Source of the DNA: an uncultured Phascolarctobacterium sp.
Lineage (GTDB): Bacteria > Bacillota > Negativicutes > Acidaminococcales > Acidaminococcaceae
NCBI GenBank assembly: GCA_900554395.1
Contig: USHB01000095.1
Coordinates: 1 to 6,247 of the forward strand
Length of the DNA: 6,247 nt
Direction of reading: 5' to 3'
The notes under the pieces were generated by a model. That model saw nothing but the letters and a program-made list of their open reading frames with translations. It did no database searches and was not told where the DNA came from. This document shows, piece by piece, positions 1 through 6,246 of this stretch. Numbering within the stretch: position 1 is the stretch's first letter; every line of letters begins with the position of its first letter. A program made the position numbers and the translations under genes.

Positions 1-71
1 GATTTGAACCTCCACGGGGTTGCCCCCACTAGCTCCTGAAGCTAGCGCGTCTGCCGTTCCGCCACTACCGC
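1..71 (-). tRNA. tRNA-Leu (anticodon CAG), partial, 3' end cut by the window edge
   Basis: Read on the minus strand, the gene begins at position 71 with the acceptor strand GCGGTAG followed by TG. It continues through a D-arm, a 5-bp anticodon stem (CTAGC/GCTAG) and the loop TTCAGGA, which places the anticodon CAG at 38–36. It therefore decodes the leucine codon CUG. A long variable arm with a GGGG-CAA-CCCC hairpin marks a class II tRNA, as expected for leucine. The T-arm starts GGAGG TTCAAAT and the sequence runs out at the first base of the 3' T-stem strand, so the acceptor 3' half and any encoded CCA are not visible. It has its own consensus promoter immediately upstream and lies 38 bases beyond the stop codon of the transglycosylase gene. 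Confidence 0.95.
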
Positions 72-84
72 GTCAACATTGATT

Positions 85-113
85 ATTATAGCGTGTAAAC
101 AGCTATCTGTCAA
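85..113 (-). promoter_or_regulatory. Consensus sigma-70 type promoter of the tRNA-Leu gene
   Basis: On the minus strand TTGACA (113–108) and TATAAT (90–85) are both perfect consensus boxes with an ideal 17-base spacer. Transcription should start near 78, about seven bases before the mature tRNA 5' end, which fits a short leader removed by RNase P. The -35 box overlaps the TGA stop codon (112–110) of the lytic transglycosylase gene. The spacer also contains a small inverted repeat, ATAGC (106–102) and GCTAT (92–88), whose second arm enters the -10 box. No intrinsic terminator separates the upstream operon from this promoter, so read-through from the operon into the tRNA is also possible. Confidence 0.9.
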
Positions 114-721
114 TAGTTTTTTAATTTATTTTTATAAAAAAGATAATATTTGTCGCGGTCGCGCAAAACTTTTTTTACATATTCGCGCGTATCCGGATAT
201 GGTATATCTTCAATGCGGTTAAAATCATAATTCCAGCCGTTTTCCTGCATCCACGCGCGCGTGTTGCCGCGCCCGGCGTTATAGGCAATCATCATCAGCA
301 CCCAGTTGCGCTGAAATTCATATTCCAACTCGCCTAAGTCCCAGCAGCCAAGCCGTACATTATACTCCGGCGTATGCAGAGCGTCAAAATCAAATTCAAG
401 CCCCATCTGGCTTGCTATCCATGCGCCTGTCTCAGGCATTATCTGCATCAGCCCAATGGCTCCGGCGTGCGATACGGCTTCCGTATCAAAACCGCTTTCG
501 TTTTTTATAACTGCCGCTACTAAAAACGGGTCAATTTTGTTTTTGGCACTGTATTCCAAAATTTCTTCCTGGTAGGGCCACATATAAACAAATCGGGTCT
601 GTACAGCTTCGCTGTTCCATATTTTTATGCCTGCTTCGCCAATGATAAAAAAGGCTATGGCTACCAGTAAAAATTTTACCGTCCACCTGTCGAGCAGTTT
701 TTTCTTTTTACGCCTTGCCAA
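110..721 (-). CDS. Membrane-anchored lytic transglycosylase, SLT (goose-lysozyme-like) family
   Basis: The 203-residue product should cleave the MurNAc–GlcNAc bond of peptidoglycan to leave a 1,6-anhydro end, acting outside the cytoplasmic membrane. It has a basic N-terminus (RRKKKK, residues 3–8) and one hydrophobic segment (about 16–30), consistent with a signal anchor. The SLT catalytic domain spans about 55–195. The likely catalytic Glu75 sits in the ES motif (NESGF, 74–78), followed by GLMQIMP (90–96), AYNAG (146–150) and the terminal TREYVKKVL motif (178–186). All hallmark motifs are intact. The start is TTG (721–719): GGAGG (732–728) lies six bases upstream and no other start precedes the membrane segment. 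Only one base separates it from the coaE stop, so it is probably the last coding gene of the polA operon and translationally coupled. Its exact physiological role (cell division, turnover, secretion) cannot be told from the sequence. Confidence 0.92.
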   Translation of the reverse strand: MARRKKKKLLDRWTVKFLLVAIAFFIIGEAGIKIWNSEAVQTRFVYMWPYQEEILEYSAKNKIDPFLVAAVIKNESGFDTEAVSHAGAIGLMQIMPETGAWIASQMGLEFDFDALHTPEYNVRLGCWDLGELEYEFQRNWVLMMIAYNAGRGNTRAWMQENGWNYDFNRIEDIPYPDTREYVKKVLRDRDKYYLFYKNKLKNY

Positions 722-722
722 A

Positions 723-1322
723 TCAAACCTCCGCCGTCAGAGACCGCCACGCCTCTGTCACTGTTTTCTGCGCAGCTTCAAGCGGACCGCTGTTATCAAT
801 GACAAAATCAGCATAGGCACGTTTTTCTTCCAGTGTCATTTGCGCTGCAATGCGTGCTTTAACTTCTTCGCGTGTCATTTGGCTGCGCTCCATAGCGCGT
901 TCTATCTGCGTTTCACTGTCAACAGCAACAAGCCAGACTTTATCCACATTTTTATGCCAGCCGCATTCAATTAAAAGCGGTACATCAAGCACTGCTGCCG
1001 GCATATTTTTACTGCGGCATTCTGCCAGAAAGTTCTGTGCAGCGGCATATACGTTTTTATGGATGATGCCTTCAAGCTGCTTCAGCGCAGTTTTATCGTT
1101 AAAAACAAGTTCTGCCATTTTGGCGCGGTTAAGTTCGCCGTCAGCCTGCAAATAATCGCTGCCGAAGGTTTTCGCAATTTCGGCAAGGGCGGCGCTGCCT
1201 TTAGCTACCATGGCACGGCTTTCGGCATCTGCATCAAACACCGGCGCCCCCAAACTACGCAGTAAATTTGCTATTGTACTTTTACCGGAGGCTATGCCCC
1301 CTGTTAAACCTATTACTATCAT
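723..1322 (-). CDS. coaE: Dephospho-CoA kinase
   Basis: CoaE phosphorylates the 3'-hydroxyl of the ribose in dephospho-CoA using ATP, the last step of coenzyme A synthesis, in the cytoplasm. The 199-residue product has the usual family length. It opens with the P-loop (GGIASGKS, residues 8–15) and continues with the FDAD segment (Asp30 and Asp32, where the family's catalytic aspartate lies). It also has the LEGIIH segment (83–88), DVPLLIE (113–119), the lid region with ERAMERSQMTREE (about 141–153), RIAAQM (157–162) and the C-terminal ADFVIDNSG (171–179). The family's usual HP after LExI is HK here, a minor change. I chose the ATG at 1322–1320 because it puts the P-loop at the normal distance from the N-terminus and has AAAGG (1333–1329) six bases upstream. 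An upstream in-frame TTG at 1376 would add 18 unlikely residues and overlap mutM. The gap to the mutM stop is 10 bases. Confidence 0.96.
   Translation of the reverse strand: MIVIGLTGGIASGKSTIANLLRSLGAPVFDADAESRAMVAKGSAALAEIAKTFGSDYLQADGELNRAKMAELVFNDKTALKQLEGIIHKNVYAAAQNFLAECRSKNMPAAVLDVPLLIECGWHKNVDKVWLVAVDSETQIERAMERSQMTREEVKARIAAQMTLEEKRAYADFVIDNSGPLEAAQKTVTEAWRSLTAEV
728..732 (-). promoter_or_regulatory. Ribosome binding site that fixes the TTG start of the transglycosylase
   Basis: The minus strand reads GGAGG, then six bases, then TTG at 721–719. The site lies inside the last codons of coaE, whose TGA (725–723) falls between it and the start codon. This supports the TTG start over the next in-frame ATG (residue 47), which would remove the membrane anchor. 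Confidence 0.85.
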
Positions 1323-1332
1323 CTTACACCTT

Positions 1333-2154
1333 TTATTTTTGGCAGTGCGGGCAGTATGTGGTGCCGCGTCCGCCAACTTTTGTGCCTAAAAGCTCGCCGC
1401 CGCACATTTTGCAGCACAAGCCCTTGCGTCCGTAAACCAGCAAATGGTTTTGATTATCACCTTTGTTGCCTTCGCCGTCTTTATAATCGCGGAATGTTGT
1501 GCCGCGGTTGGCAATGCCCTGGGCAATTACTTTGTTAATGGCATCATGCAGGCGGTCAATTTCTTTATCAGTTAAAGTGTTGGCTGTGCGCATCGGCAGA
1601 ATGCCGGAAAGCGCTAGGCACTCATCAGCATAGATATTGCCCAGCCCTGCAATAAAAGTCTGCTCCAAAATCAAAGTCTTAATCGGTTTTCTGCTTTTGG
1701 CAACAACAGGGCGCATATAATCTGCCGTAAAGCCTTCGCTTAACGGTTCCGGCCCAAGCGTTTCGTAGCCTTCAATATAGGCATCGTTGTTGGTTACAAG
1801 GTACAGCGTGCCAAAAGTGCGGATGTCGTTAAACCACATTGTTACGCCGTCCGTAAGTTCAAATTTAATTTTGGCATAAGGCGGTGCAGGTTTTGCCGCA
1901 TCCTGCGCTACCAGAGAACCTGTCATGCGCAGATGCACTATCAGCTTTTGGTCTGCATCCGTTTTAAGCACCAGATATTTACCGCGGCGGCCTACATCCA
2001 AAATTGTTTTTCCGGTTAAACCTTCAATAAAGCCTTGCGGCGATGGATGTTTAATCAGCCTGTCCAGATAAATTTCTACTTTTTTTATTGTTTTGCCTTT
2101 AATATGCGGCAGCAGGGTTTTGCGGACCTGCTCCACTTCCGGCATTTCCGGCAT
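1333..2154 (-). CDS. mutM: Formamidopyrimidine-DNA glycosylase (bifunctional glycosylase/AP lyase)
   Basis: MutM (Fpg) removes 8-oxoguanine and formamidopyrimidines from DNA and nicks the resulting abasic site by beta,delta-elimination. The 273-residue product matches family length. After Met1 come the catalytic Pro2 and Glu3 (PEMPEVE), then Lys59 in GRRGKY of the beta-hairpin loop, HLRMTG (74–79), NDIRTFG (109–115) and the helix–two-turns–helix segment GLGNIYADE (170–178). A C-terminal zinc finger has Cys248, Cys251, Cys268 and Cys271 with GGRGTTYC before the last pair. An extra cysteine (Cys247) adjoins the first ligand. The start is fixed by Pro2/Glu3, which must follow the initiator Met. 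It has a purine-rich ribosome site (AGGGGG) that overlaps the polA TAG stop, and an 11-base gap to polA. PolA is the enzyme that fills the gaps MutM creates, so the neighbourhood is functionally coherent for base excision repair. Confidence 0.97.
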   Translation of the reverse strand: MPEMPEVEQVRKTLLPHIKGKTIKKVEIYLDRLIKHPSPQGFIEGLTGKTILDVGRRGKYLVLKTDADQKLIVHLRMTGSLVAQDAAKPAPPYAKIKFELTDGVTMWFNDIRTFGTLYLVTNNDAYIEGYETLGPEPLSEGFTADYMRPVVAKSRKPIKTLILEQTFIAGLGNIYADECLALSGILPMRTANTLTDKEIDRLHDAINKVIAQGIANRGTTFRDYKDGEGNKGDNQNHLLVYGRKGLCCKMCGGELLGTKVGGRGTTYCPHCQK

Positions 2155-2168
2155 TGTTATTCCCCCTA
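2155..2168 (-). promoter_or_regulatory. polA stop / mutM ribosome binding site overlap
   Basis: The minus strand reads TAG GGGGAATAACA and then the mutM ATG. The G-rich Shine–Dalgarno element (AGGGGG) uses the last two bases of the polA TAG stop codon, so ribosomes finishing polA are positioned to restart on mutM. Confidence 0.75.
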
Positions 2169-4769
2169 TTTTGCGTTTGCCCAGTTAGTGCCGTAGTTAA
2201 CGTCGGCAATCAGCGGCACGCTTAATTTAACGGCGCTTTCCATAGTCTGTTTTACCAGTGCGCCAACTTCTTCACGCTCTTGTTCCGTAACTTCCAGTAA
2301 AAGTTCGTCATGCACCTGCAAAAGAATGCGGCTTTTATATTTGCCGTCTTCCAGCATTTTCTGCACGTTAATCATGGCTATTTTAATAATATCTGCCGCA
2401 GTGCCCTGTATCGGCGTATTGATGGCAGTGCGCTCTGCAAAGCCACGCAGGTTAAAGTTGCGGCTGTTGATATCCGGCAGGTAACGCCTGCGCCCGAACA
2501 AAGTCTGCACATAACCTGCTTTGCGTGCCGCTTCAACCATATCATCCATATATTTTTTTACGCCGGTATAACGGCCCAAATAATTTTCAATATAGCGCCC
2601 GGCTTCCTTACGGCTTATATCAAGCTGTTTGGCAAGTCCAAAATCGCTGATGCCGTACACAATGCCGAAGTTTACCGCTTTGGCGCGCGTACGCATGGTG
2701 CCTGTTACTTCATCAAGCGGCACGCCGAACACCTCCGCCGCCGTGCGTGCGTGTACATCCTGCCCGTGCAGAAAACTTTCCAGCAGCAGTTCATCCTGCG
2801 CAATATGCGCCAAAACGCGCAGTTCCACCTGCGAATAGTCGCAGCTCAAAAGGTAATCATATCCTTCACCCGGCACAAAAATTTCGCGGATTTGTTTGCC
2901 AAGTTCCGTACGTGTAGGAATGTTCTGCAAGTTCGGGTCTGTACTGCTTAACCGCCCGGTAACGGTTACAAGCTGCTGAAAATGCGTATGAATACGCCCG
3001 GTTGTTTTGTTAATAAGCGGGCGCAGCCCTTCAAGGTAGGTGCTGTGTAGTTTGGTCAGCTTGCGGTGTTCCAGTACCGTCCGCACCAGCGGATGCTCAT
3101 TGCGGAGCTGTTCCAAAACCGACACATCCGTAGAATAACCGGTTTTAGTCTTTTTAATTACCGGCAAGCCCAGTTTTTCAAACAAAATTACGCCAAGCTG
3201 TTTGGTAGATTTTAAATTGAAACTTTCGCCGGCCTGTTCTACCGCTAAAATTTCCAAGGCAGCAATCTGCGCTGCCATTTCTTTGGTCAGTTTATCCAGC
3301 AGCGTAACATCCGGCTTGATGCCTGCCAGTTCCATTTTGGCAAGCGTGCATGCCAAAGGCAGTTCCATCTCTTCATATAAATTTATTTGTTCGTGTTCGT
3401 TAAGTTTAGCGCGCAAAAGCGGCACTAAATCAGCAACTGCCTTGCAGTCCTGCGCACATTTTTGCGTAAGATATGCTTCGCTGATAGTTTTAATGCTGTA
3501 TTCACTACGCCCTGCGTCAATTAAATAAGCAGCAATGGCGATATCATCCGTAATGCCGCGTGCCTCAACACCCATGCACAGAGCTGCTTTTATAAGTTCT
3601 TTGCTGTCGCAGCAGGCTTTTTTGCTGTTTTCATCGGCCAGCCACGCTTTAAACTGTTCCCATCCTGCCGCGCCGTACTTAAATATATACACGCGCCCGT
3701 CACATAAAAGTTCCGCCTGCGTAAAATATAAATCCGGTAGTGCGCCGTCAATCTGCACGGTTAAAGCAGTAACTTCGCGCCTTACGGCGATAAGTTTAAA
3801 AAGCGCTTCGGCATTATCATCAGATGTAATGACTTCTTCCGGCAATGCGTTGGGCTGTTCTTCCATTTCCTCGCCAAAAAGGCTGAAATCCCCTTCCGAG
3901 CCGCCCATAACGACAGCAAACCGGTCATACATATTGCGGAACTCAAGCGACTGCATCAATTCGCGCGCTTCCGGCTGCATGCCGCGCAGCTCGTAACTTG
4001 ACAAATCCGTATCAACAGGCACATCCGTAAAAATAGTTGCCAGTTTTTTGGAAAGCAGCGCCGAATCTTTATTGTTCAAAACCTTTTCACGCAGCGCTTT
4101 GCCGCTGATTTTACCGGCGTTGTCCAAAACATTTTCCACGCTGCCGTATTCACCAATTAATTTCAGCGCCGTTTTGGGACCAACGCCCGGTATGCCGGGA
4201 ATGTTATCCGAAGTATCGCCCATAAGACCTTTTAAATCAATAAGCTGCTTCGGCTCAAGCCCTTCGTAATCCTCCGCAAACACCTGCGGCGTGTAAATTT
4301 TAAGGTCCGAAATGCCGCGCTTGGTAAAATACACGCTTGTGCGCTCGCTTAAAAGCTGCAATTCATCGCGGTCACCGGTAACAATAATTACCTCCGCTTC
4401 CTGCGGCGCATGCACGGCAAACGTGCCGATAATATCGTCCGCTTCGTAATTATCAAGTTCCAAAACGGCAATGTTCATTGCCTCCAGCACCTTGCGTGCC
4501 AGCGGAAACTGCTCTGAAAGTTCACTCGGCGTCGGTTTGCGCTGACCTTTGTAATCAGCAAACATCTCCGTGCGGAAAGTTTTGCGGCTTTTGTCAAACG
4601 CCACCGCCAGCCACTTTGGCTGAACATCGCCCAAAAGGCGCAACAGCATATTGCAAAAACCGTACACAGCGCCCGTATTCACGCCGTTTTTTGTTGTAAG
4701 CGGCGGCAGGGCAAAAAACGCACGGTGTATTAAGCTGCTGCCATCTATTACCAAAAATTTATCTGCCAT
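2166..4769 (-). CDS. polA: DNA polymerase I with 5' nuclease domain and apparently inactive 3'-5' exonuclease domain
   Basis: The 867-residue product fills gaps during repair and replaces RNA primers on the lagging strand. The 5' nuclease domain (about 1–290) keeps its metal ligands: Asp9, Asp59, EADD (109–112), TGDRD (131–135) and GLMGDTSDNIPG (181–192) with the helix–hairpin–helix GVGPKTA. The middle domain (about 310–460) has the 3'-5' exonuclease fold but not its acidic residues: where E. coli has DTE, this protein reads TVQID (337–341), and the later Asp and YxxxD motifs are not recognisable. The polymerase domain (about 465–867) is intact: TGRLSSTDPNLQNIP (604–618), motif A DYSQVELR (644–651), motif B Arg693–Lys697–Phe701–Tyr705, and motif C QVHDE (818–822). 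Start ATG at 4769 follows AAAGGA (4781–4776) by six bases. It is the first gene of the operon, with its own promoter. Confidence 0.98.
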   Translation of the reverse strand: MADKFLVIDGSSLIHRAFFALPPLTTKNGVNTGAVYGFCNMLLRLLGDVQPKWLAVAFDKSRKTFRTEMFADYKGQRKPTPSELSEQFPLARKVLEAMNIAVLELDNYEADDIIGTFAVHAPQEAEVIIVTGDRDELQLLSERTSVYFTKRGISDLKIYTPQVFAEDYEGLEPKQLIDLKGLMGDTSDNIPGIPGVGPKTALKLIGEYGSVENVLDNAGKISGKALREKVLNNKDSALLSKKLATIFTDVPVDTDLSSYELRGMQPEARELMQSLEFRNMYDRFAVVMGGSEGDFSLFGEEMEEQPNALPEEVITSDDNAEALFKLIAVRREVTALTVQIDGALPDLYFTQAELLCDGRVYIFKYGAAGWEQFKAWLADENSKKACCDSKELIKAALCMGVEARGITDDIAIAAYLIDAGRSEYSIKTISEAYLTQKCAQDCKAVADLVPLLRAKLNEHEQINLYEEMELPLACTLAKMELAGIKPDVTLLDKLTKEMAAQIAALEILAVEQAGESFNLKSTKQLGVILFEKLGLPVIKKTKTGYSTDVSVLEQLRNEHPLVRTVLEHRKLTKLHSTYLEGLRPLINKTTGRIHTHFQQLVTVTGRLSSTDPNLQNIPTRTELGKQIREIFVPGEGYDYLLSCDYSQVELRVLAHIAQDELLLESFLHGQDVHARTAAEVFGVPLDEVTGTMRTRAKAVNFGIVYGISDFGLAKQLDISRKEAGRYIENYLGRYTGVKKYMDDMVEAARKAGYVQTLFGRRRYLPDINSRNFNLRGFAERTAINTPIQGTAADIIKIAMINVQKMLEDGKYKSRILLQVHDELLLEVTEQEREEVGALVKQTMESAVKLSVPLIADVNYGTNWANAK

Positions 4770-4803
4770 GGTTTTTCCTTTCGTTCAATAAATCTAATAA
4801 TAT

Positions 4804-4832
4804 ATTATACCATAAGCATGGTTGTTGGTAAA
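4804..4832 (-). promoter_or_regulatory. Probable promoter of the polA–mutM–coaE–transglycosylase operon
   Basis: On the minus strand a perfect TATAAT (4809–4804) is preceded by TGG, giving an extended -10 element. A -35-like TTTACC (4832–4827, four of six consensus bases) lies 17 bases upstream. The predicted start of transcription near 4797 gives a leader of about 28 bases before the polA ATG. Placement just after the terminator of the upstream gene makes this the natural start of the operon. Confidence 0.8.
4809..4822 (-). promoter_or_regulatory. Inverted repeat in the polA promoter spacer (possible operator)
   Basis: The minus strand reads ACCAT GCTT ATGGT, a perfect 5-bp dyad around four bases. 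It lies entirely in the spacer and touches the first base of the -10 box. A protein bound here would block RNA polymerase. The dyad is short and could be chance; no regulator is identified. Confidence 0.35.
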
Positions 4833-4838
4833 ATTTGC

Positions 4839-4867
4839 AAAAAATAAAGCCCTGCAAAGCAAGGCTT
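4839..4867 (-). terminator. Intrinsic terminator of the ATPase gene
   Basis: On the minus strand AAGCCTTGC (4867–4859), loop TTT (4858–4856) and GCAGGGCTT (4855–4847) form a 9-bp stem with one G·U pair. It is followed by TA and a run of six T (4844–4839). The stem begins with the last two bases of the ATPase TAA stop codon. It separates the ATPase transcript from the polA promoter, whose -35 box begins only seven bases further on. Confidence 0.9.
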
Positions 4868-6089
4868 AAATCATCCACGCAGGAATATATAAAATATTTT
4901 TGGCATTCGTGCCAAACTCCGGCACAAGACAAATAACGCTGCCGCCGCCAACGCTTACATCTGCGCAAGCAGCAAAGGCCGGATTAACAATGTTAAAGCG
5001 TTTGTACATTTTTTGCGGCTGTGCGCTTTTGGCTATAACGCAAGGATACAGCACACCGTTATGCAAAATTAACAGTTCAATTTCTTTGCCGTTGAAATTA
5101 CGGTAGTAATACAGCGGCGCTTTTTCTCCATTCGCGGCATAACTTTTGTAAACTTCGTTAATAACCCATGTTTCAAAAAATTCCGCGCTCATTGCGCCCA
5201 TTTCCAGCGCATCTGCCGTATTCCAACGCAAAAGATACGCAGCAAGACCTGTATCTGTAAAATACATTTTTGGCGTTTTTACAACATACTTAACGCCTTC
5301 AAACGCTGTCGGCTGAAGCAGGTACACAATGCCCATCTTCTCTAAAATACCAAGCCACTGTTTAGCCGTAGGTATGCTGATGCCTGTTTCTTTTGCCATA
5401 ACAGCATAGTTTAAAAGCTTTGCCGTTTGCGATGCCGCAGCACATAAAAAGCGGTAAAACTTCATCTCATCGTTAAGCTGAACAAAGTTGCGGATGTCGC
5501 GCTGTAAAATATCCTGCACCAGTTTGGCGTAATAGGCTTGCCAGTCCGCGCCTTCATTATAAAGCGCAGGCTTATCGCCGCGCCAGATGCGCTCGTAAAT
5601 CTCCACCACGCTGTGCGGAACAGCATTTTGCATACGCCCGGCAAGTGCTCCCAGTTTCGGCACAAAAGGCGTACTTTCGCGTCCATCAAACTCTGCACTG
5701 CTTAACCCGCAAAGTTCAAGGCAGGCAAAATTATCGCCAAGTTCCGCAAAAATGCTGCTTAACGCTTCGGAATACTCCTTCGGCGCAATCAGCCAAAAAT
5801 CGCCCGGCTTGCCGCTGCGCAAAACATAATCCTTAATCACCGGCACCAGCTCCGGCGCATACTGAATATTATCAATCAGCACCGGCGGAGCATAACGCTG
5901 CAAAAACAGCACGGGCTCCTCATTCGCCATAACCCGCATAGCCGGATCGGTTAAATCTACATACTTGCGGTCAGCATCGGCAAGCTGTTTAAGGAATGTT
6001 GTTTTGCCGGATTGGATGGAAGAAGTAACCAGTAAAACTTTCTTATTATTAAATTGCAAAATATGATTCTTTAGATTACGTATTAACAT
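4866..6089 (-). CDS. AAA_14 / DUF4143-type ATPase with substituted catalytic motifs
   Basis: The 407-residue protein has the full architecture of a very common but poorly understood prokaryotic family. An N-terminal AAA-like ATPase domain (about 1–135) is followed by a helical/winged-helix middle (RDIRNF 197–202, TAKQWLGILEKMGIVYLL 241–258) and a C-terminal DUF4143 domain (KTPKMYFTDTGLAAYLL 271–287, FFETWVINE 304–312, LYYYRNFNGKEIELLI 326–341, ending IPAWMI). The P-loop is SSIQSGKTT (23–31), with Ser23 in place of the usual first Gly but Lys29 and Thr30 kept. Walker B reads LIDNIQ (71–76), with Asn where the family normally has Glu. The usual LTGS segment is LIAPKEY (100–106), the SLAGR-like arginine segment is not seen, and EIKKSA near the C-terminus is VIAKSA (351–356). 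No clear ribosome site precedes the ATG, although no other in-frame Met occurs before residue 52. Length and domain order look complete, so this is a diverged rather than a truncated gene. Function unknown. Confidence 0.88.
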   Translation of the reverse strand: MLIRNLKNHILQFNNKKVLLVTSSIQSGKTTFLKQLADADRKYVDLTDPAMRVMANEEPVLFLQRYAPPVLIDNIQYAPELVPVIKDYVLRSGKPGDFWLIAPKEYSEALSSIFAELGDNFACLELCGLSSAEFDGRESTPFVPKLGALAGRMQNAVPHSVVEIYERIWRGDKPALYNEGADWQAYYAKLVQDILQRDIRNFVQLNDEMKFYRFLCAAASQTAKLLNYAVMAKETGISIPTAKQWLGILEKMGIVYLLQPTAFEGVKYVVKTPKMYFTDTGLAAYLLRWNTADALEMGAMSAEFFETWVINEVYKSYAANGEKAPLYYYRNFNGKEIELLILHNGVLYPCVIAKSAQPQKMYKRFNIVNPAFAACADVSVGGGSVICLVPEFGTNAKNILYIPAWMI

Positions 6090-6111
6090 AAAAATTAATA
6101 AACCAGTTTTT

Positions 6112-6117
6112 ATTATA
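6112..6117 (-). promoter_or_regulatory. Possible -10 box upstream of the ATPase gene
   Basis: A perfect TATAAT lies 22 bases before the ATG on the minus strand, but no good -35 box sits at 16–18 bases. A TAGACA at 6145–6140 is 22 bases away, too far for a normal promoter. In such AT-rich DNA a TATAAT may arise by chance. Confidence 0.3.
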
Positions 6118-6171
6118 TATCTTTTGGTAATAATTTTGTTGTCTATAACTTTTTATTTATACACATATAAT

Positions 6172-6246
6172 TTATTTGTAAACATTTTCTTTTATTATTA
6201 TTCCTATTTTTTTTACTAAATATCCTATAACAATAGAACCAGCTAT
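6172..6246 (-). CDS. Possible C-terminal end of an upstream gene, partial
   Basis: From the right window edge one minus-strand frame stays open for 24 codons before TAA (6174–6172). The tail has a hydrophobic stretch with a small-residue spacing (IAGSIVIGYLV) followed by a lysine-rich, isoleucine-rich end (KKIG ... KENVYK), as in the last membrane segment and cytoplasmic tail of a small membrane protein. All codons are strongly AT-biased, unlike the GC-moderate neighbours. Because AT-rich DNA by itself favours Ile, Lys and Asn codons, this may be a chance open frame, and a second frame also stays open over part of it. No family is recognised. Confidence 0.3.
   Translation of the reverse strand: MAGSIVIGYLVKKIGIIIKENVYK

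Noticed and set aside
1..71. The tRNA-Leu gene as an integration site for a mobile element.
   Set aside because: The 3' half, where attachment sites usually lie, is outside the window, and no integrase or repeat of the tRNA end is seen inside it.
73..125. A terminator for the polA operon after the transglycosylase.
   Set aside because: The only inverted repeat (ATAGC/GCTAT) is five base pairs with a nine-base loop and is not followed by a T-run. The region is better explained as the tRNA promoter.
1323..1376. N-terminal extension of coaE by 18 residues from an in-frame TTG at 1376.
   Set aside because: It overlaps the end of mutM, which encodes the zinc finger. It pushes the P-loop away from the N-terminus, and the ATG at 1322 has a well-placed ribosome site.
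2310..2951. A 213-codon plus-strand open frame antisense to polA, the longest of many plus-strand frames.
   Set aside because: It lies opposite the highly conserved polymerase motifs. The peptide has no recognisable domain, and no promoter or ribosome site supports it. The other plus-strand frames are rejected for the same reason.
4759..4968. A 69-codon minus-strand open frame spanning the ATPase end, the terminator and the polA start.
   Set aside because: It runs through a strong terminator hairpin and the polA promoter, its composition (many Trp, Cys, Arg) is unlike a real protein, and it is out of frame with the two supported genes it overlaps.
5462..5698. A 78-codon minus-strand frame inside the ATPase gene, considered as a sign of frameshift.
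   Set aside because: The ATPase frame is continuous and matches its family on both sides of this stretch, so the other frame is a shadow.
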